Shown here in pieces: positions 43,489 through 55,683 of a stretch of DNA of 64,000 nt (its first letter is position 1; the number at the start of each line of letters is the position of its first letter). The notes below the pieces were generated by a model, which searched no databases, was not told the DNA's origin, and saw nothing but the letters and a program-made list of their open reading frames with translations. The DNA is taken from contig NC_081405.1 of NCBI RefSeq assembly GCF_030272615.1, positions 649,985,420 to 650,049,419 on the forward strand. The letters run 5' to 3'. Both the position numbers and the translations under genes were made by a program. Source of the DNA: Cryptomeria japonica (Eukaryota; Streptophyta; Pinopsida; Cupressales; Cupressaceae).

Positions 43489-44572
43489 TGTTAGGACCGA
43501 AAGGCAACTGAGAAGGGGGGGGTGAATTAGTTGTCTATGAATTTCAACCCAAATATAACTTAATCAAACTTGATACTTATTACCGGTAAACCAATCTTAA
43601 TGTCAGTTAACAGATTAACAGTTATAGATTAATAGTTAATATCAATACCGGTGAAGCTTAATACATGAAACATAAATAGAAACAACATCCACAACACATA
43701 ACCCAAATATTTTGACGTGGAAACCCTGTAAGGGGAAAAACCATGGTGGGAAACCTTAACCACAATCAGATGATACTACTACAGATAGTATGTGTACATA
43801 AATGGGGTATGCACATGCAAAAAGGCCAACCGCCTAGAGCACACTGCTCAAATGGGAGTCGTAATTACTATAGTAGGATGGTTAAATCCTAAAATAATGT
43901 ACTGCTCAAAGTAGCATCTCTAATGCTAGATTCAGTACCGGTTAAGCTCTAATAATAACCTTCAAACCTTCCTTGAACCTTTGAATGATGTCTTCTTGAA
44001 TAGCTCAGCTTATATTCGCATATACCAAAATATCACACTCTGTTACAATATCATTCTATGTTATACTCATCTCACAAATGAGATCTTACATATATACCAA
44101 GCCTAAGACCAAATGTGTAGGTCGGCTTACTAAGAATATTCAAATCAATTACAAATAAAACAAGATGGGATGCATCATGTCATCTCAATACATTTACAAT
44201 AATATTCAATCAATAAATCATCTCCATAACATGTTGTGCTGATCTGGAATAGATAACATGTGCTGGTGCATAACCTAGACCAATTTTTCGATAACAACAA
44301 ATATGACAACCCGAATAGACCAATAACCAAAAAACCAAAACCAAATATCCAAACCATGTCTTTGACATAATAAGGTGATCTCTAGATGATAACAAGTCTT
44401 CATTTGCACCAGTGAACCATATAATCTGTCGGTGAACATATATCGGTGATTGTGCATAAGTCACTAAACTTGTCGGTGAACACAATGTGTCGGTAACAAA
44501 ACCATAGCTCTCTAGAAGGATAAGTGTTGACATCAATGAGAAAACTAATGCAACACATACATAATACCAACA
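43489..44572 (-). mobile_element. 3' LTR of element F
   Basis: 1084 bp, minus strand TGTTGGTATTAT ... CGGTCCTAACA. A TATATA stretch lies at 44089-44097. CTGTAAGGGGAAAAACCATG marks the conserved R region (43725-43745) and the GGGGGGGTGAATTAG tract the U5 end. Directly followed by the polypurine tract. Confidence 0.88.
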
Positions 44573-44880
44573 ATCTCCCCCTTTGGCATTGATGGCAATA
44601 GTAGATGGAAAATCATTTAAGTGCCAAAGCAGAAATGCAAAAAACCAAAAACCAACATATCTCTCAAAATAGAGATCAATACCAAAAGTCAAAAACCAAA
44701 ATGCAAAGAGTAAAAATCTCTTGCCCAATGAATAATCTCCCAATAGGATACTGTTTTTCCATAGACATCTCTCCCCCTTTGATATCAAATGCCAAATCAA
44801 ATAAATAATAGAATATAAAACACAATCAGTCAATTTACCAACAAACAATTAACCAACTACTCCCCCTGAGAAGTAGCTCT
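44573..44880 (-). other. Polypurine tracts of element F
   Basis: Minus strand ATGCCAAAGGGGGAGAT abuts the LTR (44573-44591). Further G-rich runs AAAGGGGGAGAGAT (about 44768-44781) and CAGGGGGAGTAG (about 44855-44867) lie upstream, much as in families A and B. Confidence 0.75.
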
Positions 44881-44980
44881 ACTCCATCAAAGCTGGAAAA
44901 AGATTTCTCTGTTAGTCTCTACTGGTTTGATGTAAAACTTCAGATGTCTAAGTTTCTGCTGGTGAGGGTATTACCCCAAG

Positions 44981-45535
44981 CTATTCTCTGAGATATCCAA
45001 AAGCTTCCTTAGGAAAAGGCTTTGTAAAAATATCTGCAACCTGCTCTTTAGTATTCACATAAAACAATTTCACCTCATTTGCTTCAACATGCTCTTTCAG
45101 AAAATTATACTTGATAGAAACATGTTTAGTCTTAGAGTGAAATATCGGCTTCTTTGATATATCAATGGCTATTGAATTATCACAGTAAATAATTATAGGT
45201 TCTTTGCATTTTATCTTTATGTCCTTCAATATTTGTTTAATCCATAATACATGAGTACAATTAGTTGTTGCTGCAACATATTCAGATTTTGTTGTTGATA
45301 ATAATGCACAACTCTGCTTCTTGCTTAACCATGAAATCAATCTGCTAGCAAGAAATAATGCTCTGCCGGTGGTGTTTTTTCTATCATCAACATCTCTTGC
45401 CCAATTAGCATTGGTATATGCACAAAAATAAAAAATTTCATCTCTAGGATACCATAAACCAAGATTTGTTGTGCCTTGTAGGTACCAGAAAATCCTTTTC
45501 ACTCCCAATTCATGATTTTCTTTAGGATTACTCTA
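44981..45535 (-). pseudogene. Copia RNase H relic, element F
   Basis: Blocks in order: GVKRIFWYLQGTTNLGLWY, AYTNANWARDVDDRKNTTG, LASRLISWLSKKQSCALLST, TKSEYVAATTNCTHVLW, IIYCDNSIAI, HSKTKHVSIKYNFLKEHV, VADIFTKPFPKEAF. These are the RNase H signatures of plant copia elements, to the normal C-terminal ADIxTK motif. The catalytic E (TKSEY) and D (YCDN) are kept, but the first catalytic D of the usual YxDADWA block reads N (YTNANWA). The block is open for 175 codons. A stop near 45533 parts it from RT. Confidence 0.88.
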
Positions 45536-46264
45536 AAATCTTGAGATAATACATACTGCATTTATTATAGCAGGTCTTGTTTGTGTTAAATACAGTAAAC
45601 CTCCAATCATAGATTTGTATCTTGTCAGATTAACTTGAGTTGAATCATCCTTCAATGACAATTTATCAGTTTTAGTCATAGGTGTACTTACTAGTTTAGA
45701 GTTTTCCATACCAAAATTATTTAGTAGTTCTTTTAGATATGTATTTTGACATCTGAATATACCTTTACCGGTTTGTGAAATCTACAATCCTAAAAATAAT
45801 TTTATCTCCCCAATCATAGACATTTCAAATTCTTCCTGCATCTTATTAGCAAAGTCCTTATACAATCCATCTTCTCCTCCAAAAATGATATCATCAACAA
45901 AAAATTCAACAACCAAGATGTCATCATTAGTCACTTTGTAATATAAGTTGTTGTCAGCGTTACCTTTAATGTAACCAAGCTTCAAAAGATATTTGTCCAA
46001 TCTAGCATACCAAGCTCTAGGAGCTTGCTTCAATCCATACAAAGCTTTCCTTAATCTGCAAACCATATCTTTATCATTTGTCAGTGCAAATCAATCAGGT
46101 TTTTTAGTGTAGACTTCCTCTTCAAGATCACCATTCAGAAATGCACATTTTACATCCATTTGATATACTTTGTAATTCTTATGAGCTGCAAATGCAGGAA
46201 ATAGTCTGACTGCCTCAATTCTAGCTATCGGTGCAAAGGTTTCATTATAATCAATTCCTTCTTT
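45536..46264 (-). pseudogene. Copia reverse transcriptase relic, element F
   Basis: Minus-strand blocks: [36 protein letters not shown], a stop near 46092, MVCRLRKALYGLKQAPRAWY, FFVDDIIFGGED with the catalytic VDD pair, then STPMTKTDKLSL and IGGLLYLTQTRPAI. The stop at 45782 and the one near 45533 break the frame. The motif set is that of plant Ty1/copia RT. Confidence 0.88.
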
Positions 46265-47935
46265 CTATGAATAACCTTTACAAACTAGTCTTTCTTTGTT
46301 TTTTATTACCTTACCATCTTCATTAAGTTTGTTTCTGAATACCCATTTTGTTCCAATTATATTTTTATCTATAGGTCGGGGAACTAATGTCCATGTATTG
46401 TTCTTTTCAATTTGTTCTAGTTCATCTTCCATTGCTTTTATCCAATGTTCATCTTGACTTGCTTCAATAATAGATGATGGTTCAATTTGAGAAATTAAAC
46501 ATACCTCTTCATTTGCCAGTCTTCCTCTTGTCATAACTCTTTGATACTTATTTCCAATTATCTGATTTTCTGAGTGATGCAGTCTTATATACATGGGTTT
46601 ATTTACTTTTTGTTGTTCTTCAGTCACTGTAGAATTCTTTGATGATGCTGGTATGACTGGATCAACATTTTGTATCGGTGCACTCTGTATTGGTTCATTT
46701 ATGATCATCTCAAATACCAGTTCAGAATCTACAGATCTTGAATTTCCTCTAAAGTGTTCCTCTATCTTTACATTAGCACTCTCAATGATCTTCTGCAATC
46801 TTTTATTAAAACATCTATATGCCTTTCTCTTAGATGAATAACCAAGAAATATTCCTTCATCACTTCTAGGATCAAATTTACCAACATACTCATCTCTCCT
46901 AATATAGAATTTACTTCCAAATATTCTGAAATACTTAAGAGTATGAATATTACCAAACCACAGTTCATAAGGGGTCTTACCAGTTTCACCTTTGATGCAA
47001 ACTCTATTGAAAGTATAAACCTTTGTATTCATTGCTTGTCTCCAATACATGTGAGGTAGATTAGCTTCCAATATCATGCTTCTAGTTGCTTCCAGAATAG
47101 TTTTGTTTTTTCTTTCCACAAATCCATTCTGCTGAGGTGTCCGAGGTGCTGATAGTTGTCTTTTGATTCAATTCAATTCATAGAATGTATTAAATTCCTT
47201 AGATGTAATTTCTCCTCCTTGATCAGATCTCAAACACTTGATTTTCTTATCGGTTTCATTCTCTACCATTGCCTTGAAAAACTTGAGTTTTCCAAATGCT
47301 TCTAATTTCTCCTTTAGAAAAGTAACCCAACACATTCTAGAATGATCATCAATGATTAGCATGAAATACCTATCTCCCTGCAAACTTCTAGTTCTTTCTG
47401 TACCACACAAGTCAGTATGAATCAAATCAAGAACATTATTGGATTTCTCAGAAATACTCTTAAAAGTTGTTCTAATTTGCTTTCCCATTTGACATTCCTT
47501 ACATACCGGATTATGAGATTTCATAATCTTAGGTAGATCTGTTATTGCTTTAGTAGTACTAATCTTCACAATGCAATCAAAATTTACATGGAAAAGTCTC
47601 TTATGCCATAACCAACTTTCATCAATATGTACAATCAAGGATGTCTTATCATAGTTATTCAAATGAAAGATGTTACCTTTAGTTTGATTACCGGTTGCAA
47701 TCTCCAAACCAGTTTTGTTTTTGATTTTGCATTTTTCATCTTTGAATTGTAACTGAAAACCCTTTTCAACTAATTGACCAACACTCAAAAGATTATGCTT
47801 CAATCCTTCAACATGCTTACCATCAAAAGATATAGTGCCTCTTCTTTTTATCAAACAAGCTTTATCATCGCCAAATCTTACTAGACCTCCATTATATTCC
47901 TGAAAAGATAAGAATTTACTTTTATCACTAGTCAT
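46265..47935 (-). pseudogene. Copia integrase relic, element F
   Basis: 47935-47168 begins with the pre-integrase segment (HNLLSVGQLVEKGFQLQF), then the HHCC finger (WHKRLFHVN; CKECQMGKQIRT), the core LIHTDLCG (first D), MLIIDDHSR, FLKEKLEAF and LRSDQGGEITSKEF (second D). A frame break near 47160 follows. 47119-46265 opens with MERKNKTILEATRSMI (the catalytic E block, normally ...NGxxERKN), PYELWFG and IFLGYSS, and runs on into the EASQDEHWIKAMEDELEQIE linker before RT (TLVPRPIDKNIIGTKWVF). The catalytic acids D, D and E are all visible, so the loss is by the frameshift and stops. Confidence 0.88.
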
Positions 47936-48370
47936 ATGATGTGAATATCTGCTATCAATTATCCATTCATCTTTCTCTTCAATTTTAGCTGCCAGGGCCT
48001 GCTCTACTAGTGGGACAGTAGGTTCTGGTTCATCTTCTATTATTGCAACAAAATCTCATCCATTGTCTATTAGTTCTTCATCAGAATCATTAGTAACTCC
48101 TTCATCAACATAGTAACATTATTTATCTTTGTTCTTCTTAAATCTGTATCGCTGATATTCAGGGTTAGGCTTATATAACCTTTTATCTTCTTCTCTCAAT
48201 CTTGCATGTCTATCAGGACATCTAGATACTATATGACCAACTTTATTGCAATTGAAACATTTAAATGGTGCTTTACCTTCATACTTACTTCTAACTAGAC
48301 CTTTAGGTATTTTCCTTGCAAATATTTCTTCAATTTCTTCTAGTTCTTCATTTTCCTTTCTGATAACTTC
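47936..48370 (-). pseudogene. Copia protease and zinc-knuckle relic, element F
   Basis: A CCHC knuckle CFNCNKVGHIVSRCPDRH lies around 48268-48215. The protease block is WIIDSRYSHHMTSDKSKF around 47965-47910: plant copia proteases have D-S-G here, so the glycine of the triad is R (a single G-to-A change, GGA to AGA, would do). Stops occur near 48120 and 48055. Confidence 0.75.
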
Positions 48371-49063
48371 AAGTTATTTTGCATAAAGTGCTTTCCAATC
48401 ATATGATGATGATGATGCTTTGACGGCTAAATCTATCTTAATAGTAGCAATAGGACCAAATTCCTCAAGCTCAAATGCTGAAAGTTTTCCAACCAAGGTA
48501 TCTCTAGCTACTGATACATTAGGCATTGTTCTCAACACATTAATATCAGTTACTTTCATTTTGTATGCTAGTGGAAATGCTCTTAAAATTCTAGAAACAA
48601 TTTCATCTTCACTTAAGGAGCCTCCACAACATTGTATACCCAAAATAATTTCATAAACTCTTTCCATAAAAGAAGAAATTCTTTCATCTTCTTCCATTTT
48701 CAAATTTTCATACCTGACCCAGTAACATTCCAGTTTAGCAATTTTGACAGTGGTATCACCTTCATTCAAAGTCTCCAATTTGTCCCAAATAGCTTTAGCA
48801 GTAGATCATTCTGATAGTCCCATGATTTGCTGATCTTATAATGTGCTCAAAAGTGCTTATCTTGCTTTGCAATCATTCTCTAAGTCCTTGGTCAAATTCG
48901 GTGGATTAGGCTGACTCTGAGTAGGAGCAACATATCCATTCTTTGTAACTTCCCATATATCTTTTCCAATACAATTCAGATGTGTCTCAGTTTTGATCTT
49001 CAATATGCCATAATTAGTTCCATCAAGTTTAGGATTGTCCTTCCTGAAAAATTTTGTTGTCAT
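48371..49063 (-). pseudogene. Copia gag relic, element F
   Basis: Start ATG at 49063 (MTTKFFRKDNPKLDGTNYG), followed by CIGKDIWEVTKNGYVAP, then a stop near 48857 and a second open block 48778-48374 (METLNEGDTTVKIAKLE; EDERISSFMERVYEIILG; LSEDEIVSRILRAFP). UBN2-type Gag, related by eye to the family E gag relics. The ATG lies 44 bp downstream of the primer site. Confidence 0.82.
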
Positions 49064-49106
49064 AGGATCTCCTCAAGCTGTTAGGCTTCCACAAAAAGAG
49101 GACTTA

Positions 49107-49118
49107 GCTCCGATACCA
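49107..49118 (-). other. Primer binding site of element F
   Basis: Minus strand TGGTATCGGAGC, one mismatch from the initiator Met-tRNA site, 2 bp from the LTR. Confidence 0.85.
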
Positions 49119-49120
49119 AT

Positions 49121-49596
49121 TGTTAGGACCAAAAGGAAACTAAGAGGGGTGGGGGTGAATCAGTTGTCTATGAATTTCAACCCATATATAACTTATTCAA
49201 ACTTGATACTTAATACCAGTAAACTAATCTTAATGTCAGTTAACAGATTAATAGTTAATATAAATACCAGTGAAGCTTAATGTATGAAAAAAAAATAGAA
49301 ACATCCACAACACATAACACAAATATTTTGACGTGGAAACCCTGTAGGGGGAAAAACCACAGTGGGAAACCTTACCCACAATTAGATGATACTAATGCAG
49401 ATAGTATGTGTACATAAATGGGGTCTGCACATGCATAAAGGTCAACTGCCTAGAGCACACTACTCAAATGGCAGTCGCAATGACTACAGTAGGATGGTAA
49501 AATCCTAGAATAATGTACTGCTCAAAGTAGCATCTCTAATGCTGGATTTAGTACTAGTTAATCTCTGATAATCACCTTCAAACCTTCCTTGAACCC
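49121..49596 (-). mobile_element. 5' LTR of element F, truncated
   Basis: Matches the 43489-43970 part of the 3' LTR and then stops after CCTTCCTTGAACC at about 49596; the outer ~600 bp with U3 are missing. Confidence 0.85.
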
Positions 49597-50514
49597 ATTG
49601 TTCTAAAATTTGGATTCCCTTCTCTCCTCCTGTTAGGAATATGATAAAATCTGTTTGCATGTGAAGAGGACACCGAGGAAGAACAAAACTCCAAAAAAAC
49701 ATATAACAAGGTTTTAACAAAACCTTCTACACTTTGAACTTATCCAAAGTTCAGGTGGGTATACCTTCTGTGAAAACTTTCCCACTTTTAAAATTTGAGA
49801 TCCATAGTAAATCAATGCTAGAAATCTATTGACTTCATCACCTTAATAGAACTGCAACATTAATTGAAAATCTTATACTCATTTTCAGTATTGATCTCCA
49901 AGAGAAATAGAAAGAAAACCACAACTGGATACCAGTGCCTTATTCGGGCTACAGAGTCACCCAAATCAAATTAGAATTTCAAACCTAAACAATCGCATAC
50001 ATTTCACCACCTCGACCTTAATTAACCCCACACATGCCTAACATATACATGAGTTTTATCCTCTTAAAAACTAAAACCGTTCATCAAATTCAAAATGAGC
50101 AAACAATTGATTTACTGATAGAGATATTTCATGCATATTTAATTCCTCTCCCTTGAAGAGAAAAGCTAGAAACACATCCATATGATTGCCTTACAATCCA
50201 TGTTCAATCAAATAACCCTAGACTATTCAAATGAAACCAACAAATTAACGAGTGCACACTAGAAGACAACACAGATTTTAGGCATGAAAAGTATTGATCT
50301 GTATCTTTATATTCATTTTGAAAATAATCTTACATGATTTAAAGTATTCTCTGTGATAGCTAGAAAAACCCAAATATATTTCTACAGAGTTTCTTGACAA
50401 AATTTCTTATGATCCCTTTTCTATTAGTCTTGGTATCCATTTATAATATCATGGATGCATACAAGCTTCATACATTCCTAAGAAAAGTTTGTTACAAACT
50501 GCAATGTCCTCCAA
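49597..50514. other. Unassigned sequence, probably 3' non-coding part of the X-type gene
   Basis: No gene or LTR recognised. It follows the end of the X C-terminal frame on the minus strand. Confidence 0.35.
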
Positions 50515-51401
50515 GAAACAGTTACAAGTCCTTTTCAGTATCAATGATGTCTTCAGTTTTTTGCTCCTCTGTAACATCTTCTAACTGCTCTGGGATTCCT
50601 TCTTGCACTGCATATTTGTTGGTCCACTCTTGGAACATGTCATCAGTAGGCCATGAGTAGCCAACAATTTTCTTTGAGTAACATTTTCCAAGAGTTAATC
50701 AATTTGTTAACCTCTGAATTCAAAAAGCCATAATGTGACTTTATCTTTTCTATTTCTTCAACTCTCTTGATAAATAGGGGCGTGTCATCTGTATTAATAA
50801 TTCCATTCACCCTTAGAGACAAGTTAGCTCCCAGCTCATCAAGCCATACCTGTTTGTCCTTCAATTGATTTTGGTTAACAAAACCCCTAGGAAACAATTC
50901 AAATTTACACTTAGAATATTCTCTCCTATACAAGTTGGCTTTCCTCTCCACATTGGTTCTTCCTTCTGCCAACTTGTTTAGACCTTTTTCTAACTCACAT
51001 GTGGATTTAATAGTAGCATCCAATCTTGCTTCATCATAGGATTCACACATAAGTTCTAAATCCACTTCTCTTGGCATCCACTTATCCAAAATTGGCTCCA
51101 TAATATCCTTGTCTTCATTCAACTCATTCCAAATATCAAAAATCTTCTTCATGCTACTATGCACCATGGAATACCCTATTGTGTTAGCAAAGCTCAAAAT
51201 TGTGGCCTTTACCCTTTCCTCATATTTACTTGCAAACAGGACCTGAGCCTATTTGAACTTCTCCAATTCATGTTGAATGGTCTCAGCTGGTTGAAAACTA
51301 GAAGGCATAGGAGAAGGGGGAAATTATATAATAGGACTGGTAGGTGGAGGTTGTGAAGGAGAAGAAGCTATCATTAGAGTAGAGGACTCACCTTGATGGT
51401 A
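50515..51401 (-). pseudogene. X-type gene, C-terminal part (after element B)
   Basis: The minus-strand frame continues from 60240 across element B: the codons around the TTGTC duplication stay in phase (HQLAGQ, then YHQGESSTLMIASSPSQPPP). A stop at about 51326 and a frameshift follow, then a helical, charged block 51197-50643 (MSFANTIGYSMVHSSMKKIF; NELNEDKDIMEPILDKWM; NKLAEGRTNVERKANLYR). Near 50660 a second frameshift moves to a frame that ends with WPTDDMFQEWTNKYAVQEG and an acidic tail to a stop near 50519. No domain recognised. Confidence 0.5.
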
Positions 51402-51406
51402 TTGTC

Positions 51407-52634
51407 TATTAGGTCCTACTTGGAAAGCTAATGTACTGAGAGGGGAGGGGTGAATCAGTACTTCAAAACTTTTCTTGAAGAACAATTTTACTGATAAACA
51501 CAAACTATGTATTGCTGATCTCAAAGATATAAAATACTGAAACATAATTATAAAGATAGCATGCATCAAAATATCACTCCATAGCACAATGATTTTTGGT
51601 CACGCAGAAACTCTTGGTTAGAGAGAAAAACTACAGTGGGGATGGCACCCACAACTTCACTACTACAGTAATCAAGATTGCTCAGTTAGAGCTACATGTT
51701 TAGCCATTTCTGATAGCTTACCCTATTAGGAGTATAAAGATCTTTAGATCAACCTTGCTAAAGGATTTTACAAACACTTCTACAAAATGTTGTACTTGGT
51801 TAGAGGCTTTACAATTTATAGACTTTATTAGACTTTTACCCTGTTAAAGGTTTCTATTACAACTTAATATTTCAATCAAAATCTTTACAAAATATCTGCA
51901 ACTTCACATCTGAAATGTTATAGCAGACTCTATGTGCTCAATATAAAATTACCTTGCTCATAGCATTCCTCGATAATTGATAAATCAACTCTGTAACCAC
52001 TTCTGTATTCTCCATTCCTTAAACTATTCTTTGAAACCTTCTCGATAACCTGTGATTATCTCTATCAATCTTATTCCTTCATGCTTGACTTAATCATTCC
52101 TTCATCTCTCTTCTCTTGATTGACCTTACATGTCATCTTATATTCATGTACTCAAATCATTTTGTTTATATAGATCTCTGAGATGATGATCTGTTCATGC
52201 TTCGATCATACAAACATGTTTTATTGAATGAATAAACATAGAAATTATTTCATTGGATATTCTTCCTCAAAATCATACAAAATCTTAAAATGCAATTTCC
52301 TATGTAGTAACGGTTTCATCTTCTCGAATTATGTAACACATTTCACATGAGTGTCCAGGTTCATTGAATCTGGTAACACGTTTTCACTCGGCTTAGATTA
52401 ACTCAGTATACCTTCTTTGCTGCTCGGTAAACATATAAACTTTACTCGGTAGACATTTTGCAAATGTCTCAGTTCATAGCTCGGTGTGTATCAACCCGGT
52501 GACTTGTCTTTCTTCTGTAACCAACACTGGTGGCGTTGGTATTTACCGACTGAACTTTTTGGTAGTATTAACCGACTAGAGTATATAGAATGACTTTGGG
52601 CATAAAACTAATGACAACTTAGTAAATAGAAACA
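51407..52634 (-). mobile_element. 3' LTR of family B
   Basis: 1228 bp; minus strand TGTTTCTATTTACT ... GGACCTAATA (final TG/CA end mutated to TA on the outer side; the other LTR has TGTTAGG). TATA-like box TATATAAA at 52172-52165 (minus). Contains about 293 bp (51720-52012) absent from the 5' LTR. Confidence 0.88.
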
Positions 52635-52918
52635 ATCTTCCCTTTTGACATTAGTTTGGTATGTTTGACAAAACTCCTTTCAAAGTCATAATACAAAATC
52701 TATATACTTGCAAAATAAACTGAAATGTCAGTATATGCAATGTTCAAATACATACTCAAATACATACTCTCCTTATCAATATTATGTAAATAACTTGATG
52801 TTCCATGCTCCCCTTGACAATTTCAACTGTACACTTAGATACTCATGCTCGCTCATGTGTTCGGTACACTCCCCCTTTTTGACAAACATCAAAATTAGTT
52901 ACCATTTAGTGGGGGCAA
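52635..52918 (-). other. Polypurine tracts and 3' non-coding part of family B
   Basis: Minus strand AATGTCAAAAGGGAAGAT abuts the LTR (52635-52652); a second GTTTGTCAAAAAGGGGGAGT lies upstream at about 52868-52887. Confidence 0.75.
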
Positions 52919-55683
52919 CTAATCAAAAATAGATTTATTCTTTGCACAAGCTTCTGTAAGAGTGTTCTTAAGGGCATCCTTGACACTTTCTAGTATTATA
53001 ATTTGAGTTGTAATATTAGCTAATAGTGTGATCAAACCATCTAAAGTGCTTCCCTTGACTTGAGTTGACAATTGGGTAGCTCGGTTGATCTGCTCTTGAA
53101 CTGATGACAAATGGGGAATAAATAATGTTTGAAGAGTCATGATATCCATCCTTATTTTATGCTCTTCATTCCGAAGTTCTAATTGTTGAGCCATAAGTGT
53201 TTGTAGCCTTGAATAAAAATTTTGAAGAGAATTTGGCTCGGTAGTCAATTTATTTGAGAAGTCTGTGATCTCCTTTTTAATGACTTCAGTCTTATTCTTA
53301 ATATCTTTGATAAAGAATGAAAATGTACATAACTTCTGGAATAAATAAATAATATGCTTGAGTTGAGGGGATAACTTAGCAATGAATTCAATAAGCTTTA
53401 TTTTACCTATAGCAATTGCTTTCTACACTTCTTCAATCATCTTGGCAGTTAGCTCTTTTTCCTTCAATTTGCTAAGGTATTCTGATGCTTCTACTCTTGA
53501 TTTCTCCAATTGAGTGAGTAGTTCATCTAGTTGCACATGGATGACAACATCTTTATTGATGGTAGCTTCAGGTATTATATCTGTCAATAATGTTTTGACC
53601 TTCTAAAGTACTCAGTTCTTCTATTGAATAGCTATATGTCTTTCCTACTCTGCTTTGGCTTTACAAAGCTCACCGAATTCTATCAATGCTTGCCCTTTCA
53701 ATTTTGTTAGGTCAACATTTGGTAGCACAATAGGCTTTGACAGATCTACCTTAAAACTATGTCATTTTGCTTTCTTCTCCTTTGACGATGCCTTTGCCGA
53801 TTGAATGGGTACAATGGCTTTGGAGACTTGTCCTTCCTTGGTATGTTGCTCGGTAGAGGCAACACTTTTATCGGTTCCTATAGCCTCTATTTTATCCTTT
53901 GATGTTTCCTTACTTGAAGTATCAGTGGCAATTATCTTGGTGCTTGAAGTTACTTGTGAAGTTTTCTCATCGGTGGCCTGAGAGGTAGGTTCATCTTGTT
54001 TAACCTTTGGAGCCTCTGTGCCTTCATATATGTCCTGAGGTTTCTCAGTTGAGACTTGTTGAGTGAGCAGAGGATAAGACTTGACCCATTCCAAAATTGA
54101 TTCACTGGACACCAGTTTGGCATAGGCATTTCCTTCTATCATTTCTTCATCCTATGCTTCAGTGTCTATGACATCCTCATCTAACTAAATAGTGGAAGCA
54201 GGATCTTTCTTAGTGATGTCAACTATTTCATCTTCACCTTTTGGCTCTTCAGCTTGAATCCTGAATATCTTCTTCCATTTCTCTTTGGTTTCATTTTCAA
54301 GTTCTAGATATAGTCCATTCATCATTTTTAAGGCCCTTTGTTTTACTTGAAAATTTTTCTGGTAGTTTTTCAAGTGGTCTCTTATTTCATCTACCAACAT
54401 ATCTGGAAAGAGATGTACCAAAACTCTTTCTCTTATTTGCTTCTCCGATTCCATAGCATACTTCCATCTATTATCAATATGTGAGTATAATGCTTTTGGA
54501 AGAAAACCAGTCACTTCCAATGGAACTACTCAGAATTTGAGAAGTGTACTAATTACAGTATCTTCTATTTTCCTCTTCTCTTCATCTGTTCTTGTATCAC
54601 ATTTTACATATCTAAATGACCCAAATCCACCATATTCCTTCAATTTTGCACAAAAATTGTCGACACTATGTACATCTTCCTTTGTGCTTTTTACAATCTA
54701 AAATTTATTTACATCTTCTGACTCTATGTCACTTTCCAAAATTAGTTTTCTGTTCTTCTTTCTATAAGTTTTTGTAACCTTAGGTATTTCTACATTCTTT
54801 TGCTTCTTACCGGGTGACACAATAGATGATCTAGTGTTTGGTCGCTTCAGTGGTGGGGTTGGTGATACCTTGGTTGCATCCTGTTTCTTTCTTTTCAAAA
54901 TTTTACCCTTTGGCAACTTGGTGCTCAGTGTAATTGCCACTTCTTGAGCTTTAGATTCTTCTTCGATTGAAATTTTATCACTCTTAGTAGGAGTGGAGGT
55001 AGAACCTTCTCCAAACTTTTCAGTTAAATCCTTGATCATTCTAGTGGCTTTCCTGGCAGCATTTGGTACAACTATGCTCATTTTTACTTTTTCTTTCACC
55101 TCTTCATAGGTGCCATATCTTATCTCGGTAGCATGCCTTGGAAGTGCTAAGAAGGCATCTATCTACTATTGAGCAATGTCGAAATCTATCTCATAACCCA
55201 TAGGTGGTAATGATTGAGTCTTGGGTTCTACTGCATTGACATAACAATAGTTTGTATCCAATTCAAAACATATAGTATCCTTGTATTTTTCCACTAGCTG
55301 AGGTGGAATCCTATGCCTGCTATGCATCTTTTCCTGGAATTTGTTGAAGTAGTCATCCATTATCATATTGAAATTATCACCTAGCTGATTGATGAAATCA
55401 TTTATTTGATGGGTGATAGGTCGGTGTAATTCCCAAACAATGTTACCAACTGATGGAAAGAATTTATGAAAATAAAAGAACATACACACTAGGAGTGACC
55501 CAAACTTTAGTGTGTTAGAAGTATTCTTCTTCTTCGGTTTCCTTATTGTATTTAGGTTTTCAAAAAGATTCTTCAACAACACTTCAAATAAATCAATTTG
55601 CATACCCTTTTTAACATTTTTATAGGCCAAATCTATCGCTGCACACGGTACACTATTTTCTCTTGCCGATTGGAAGAAACAAT
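52919..55683 (-). pseudogene. X-like gene of family B, C-terminal part
   Basis: Blocks: 55630-55166 (KFGSLLVCMFFYF; DDYFNKFQEKMHSRHRIPP; LPPMGYEIDFDIAQ), 55099-54698 (basic: KGKILKRKKQDATKV; SPGKKQKNVEIPKVTKTYRK), 54520-54185, 54142-53762 (E/K/S/T-rich) and 53248-52919 (HLSSVQEQINRATQLSTQV). Block order and several words match family A (23253-25900). Stops and frameshifts separate the blocks. The basic middle part could bind nucleic acid or act as a nuclear signal. Upstream the gene is cut by the solo LTR; across it the reading continues at 56963. Confidence 0.6.
55679..55683 (+). other. Target-site duplication ACAAT (left copy) of the solo LTR
   Basis: ACAAT directly before the LTR, repeated at 56958-56962. 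Confidence 0.85.

Larger units (their letters stand above)
43489..49596 (-). mobile_element. Ty1/copia element F, minus strand, 5' LTR truncated
   Basis: 3' LTR 43489-44572, polypurine tract 44573-44590, pol and gag decayed but in the usual copia order (gag, protease, integrase, RT, RNase H), primer site 49107-49118, and only the inner 476 bp of the 5' LTR (49121-49596). The lost outer half holds U3 and the promoter, so this copy cannot start its own transcript. It is the only element in the window with a full copia pol complement, so its relatives could supply enzymes to the non-autonomous copia-type families. It landed in family E copy 2. Confidence 0.9.

Noticed and set aside
49631-50666. 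TGTTAGGAAT...GAGTAGCCAACA as a 1036-bp LTR
   Set aside because: No duplication flanks it, no primer site or good polypurine tract adjoins it, and a protein-like frame (WPTDDMFQEWTNKY) runs across the supposed right end.
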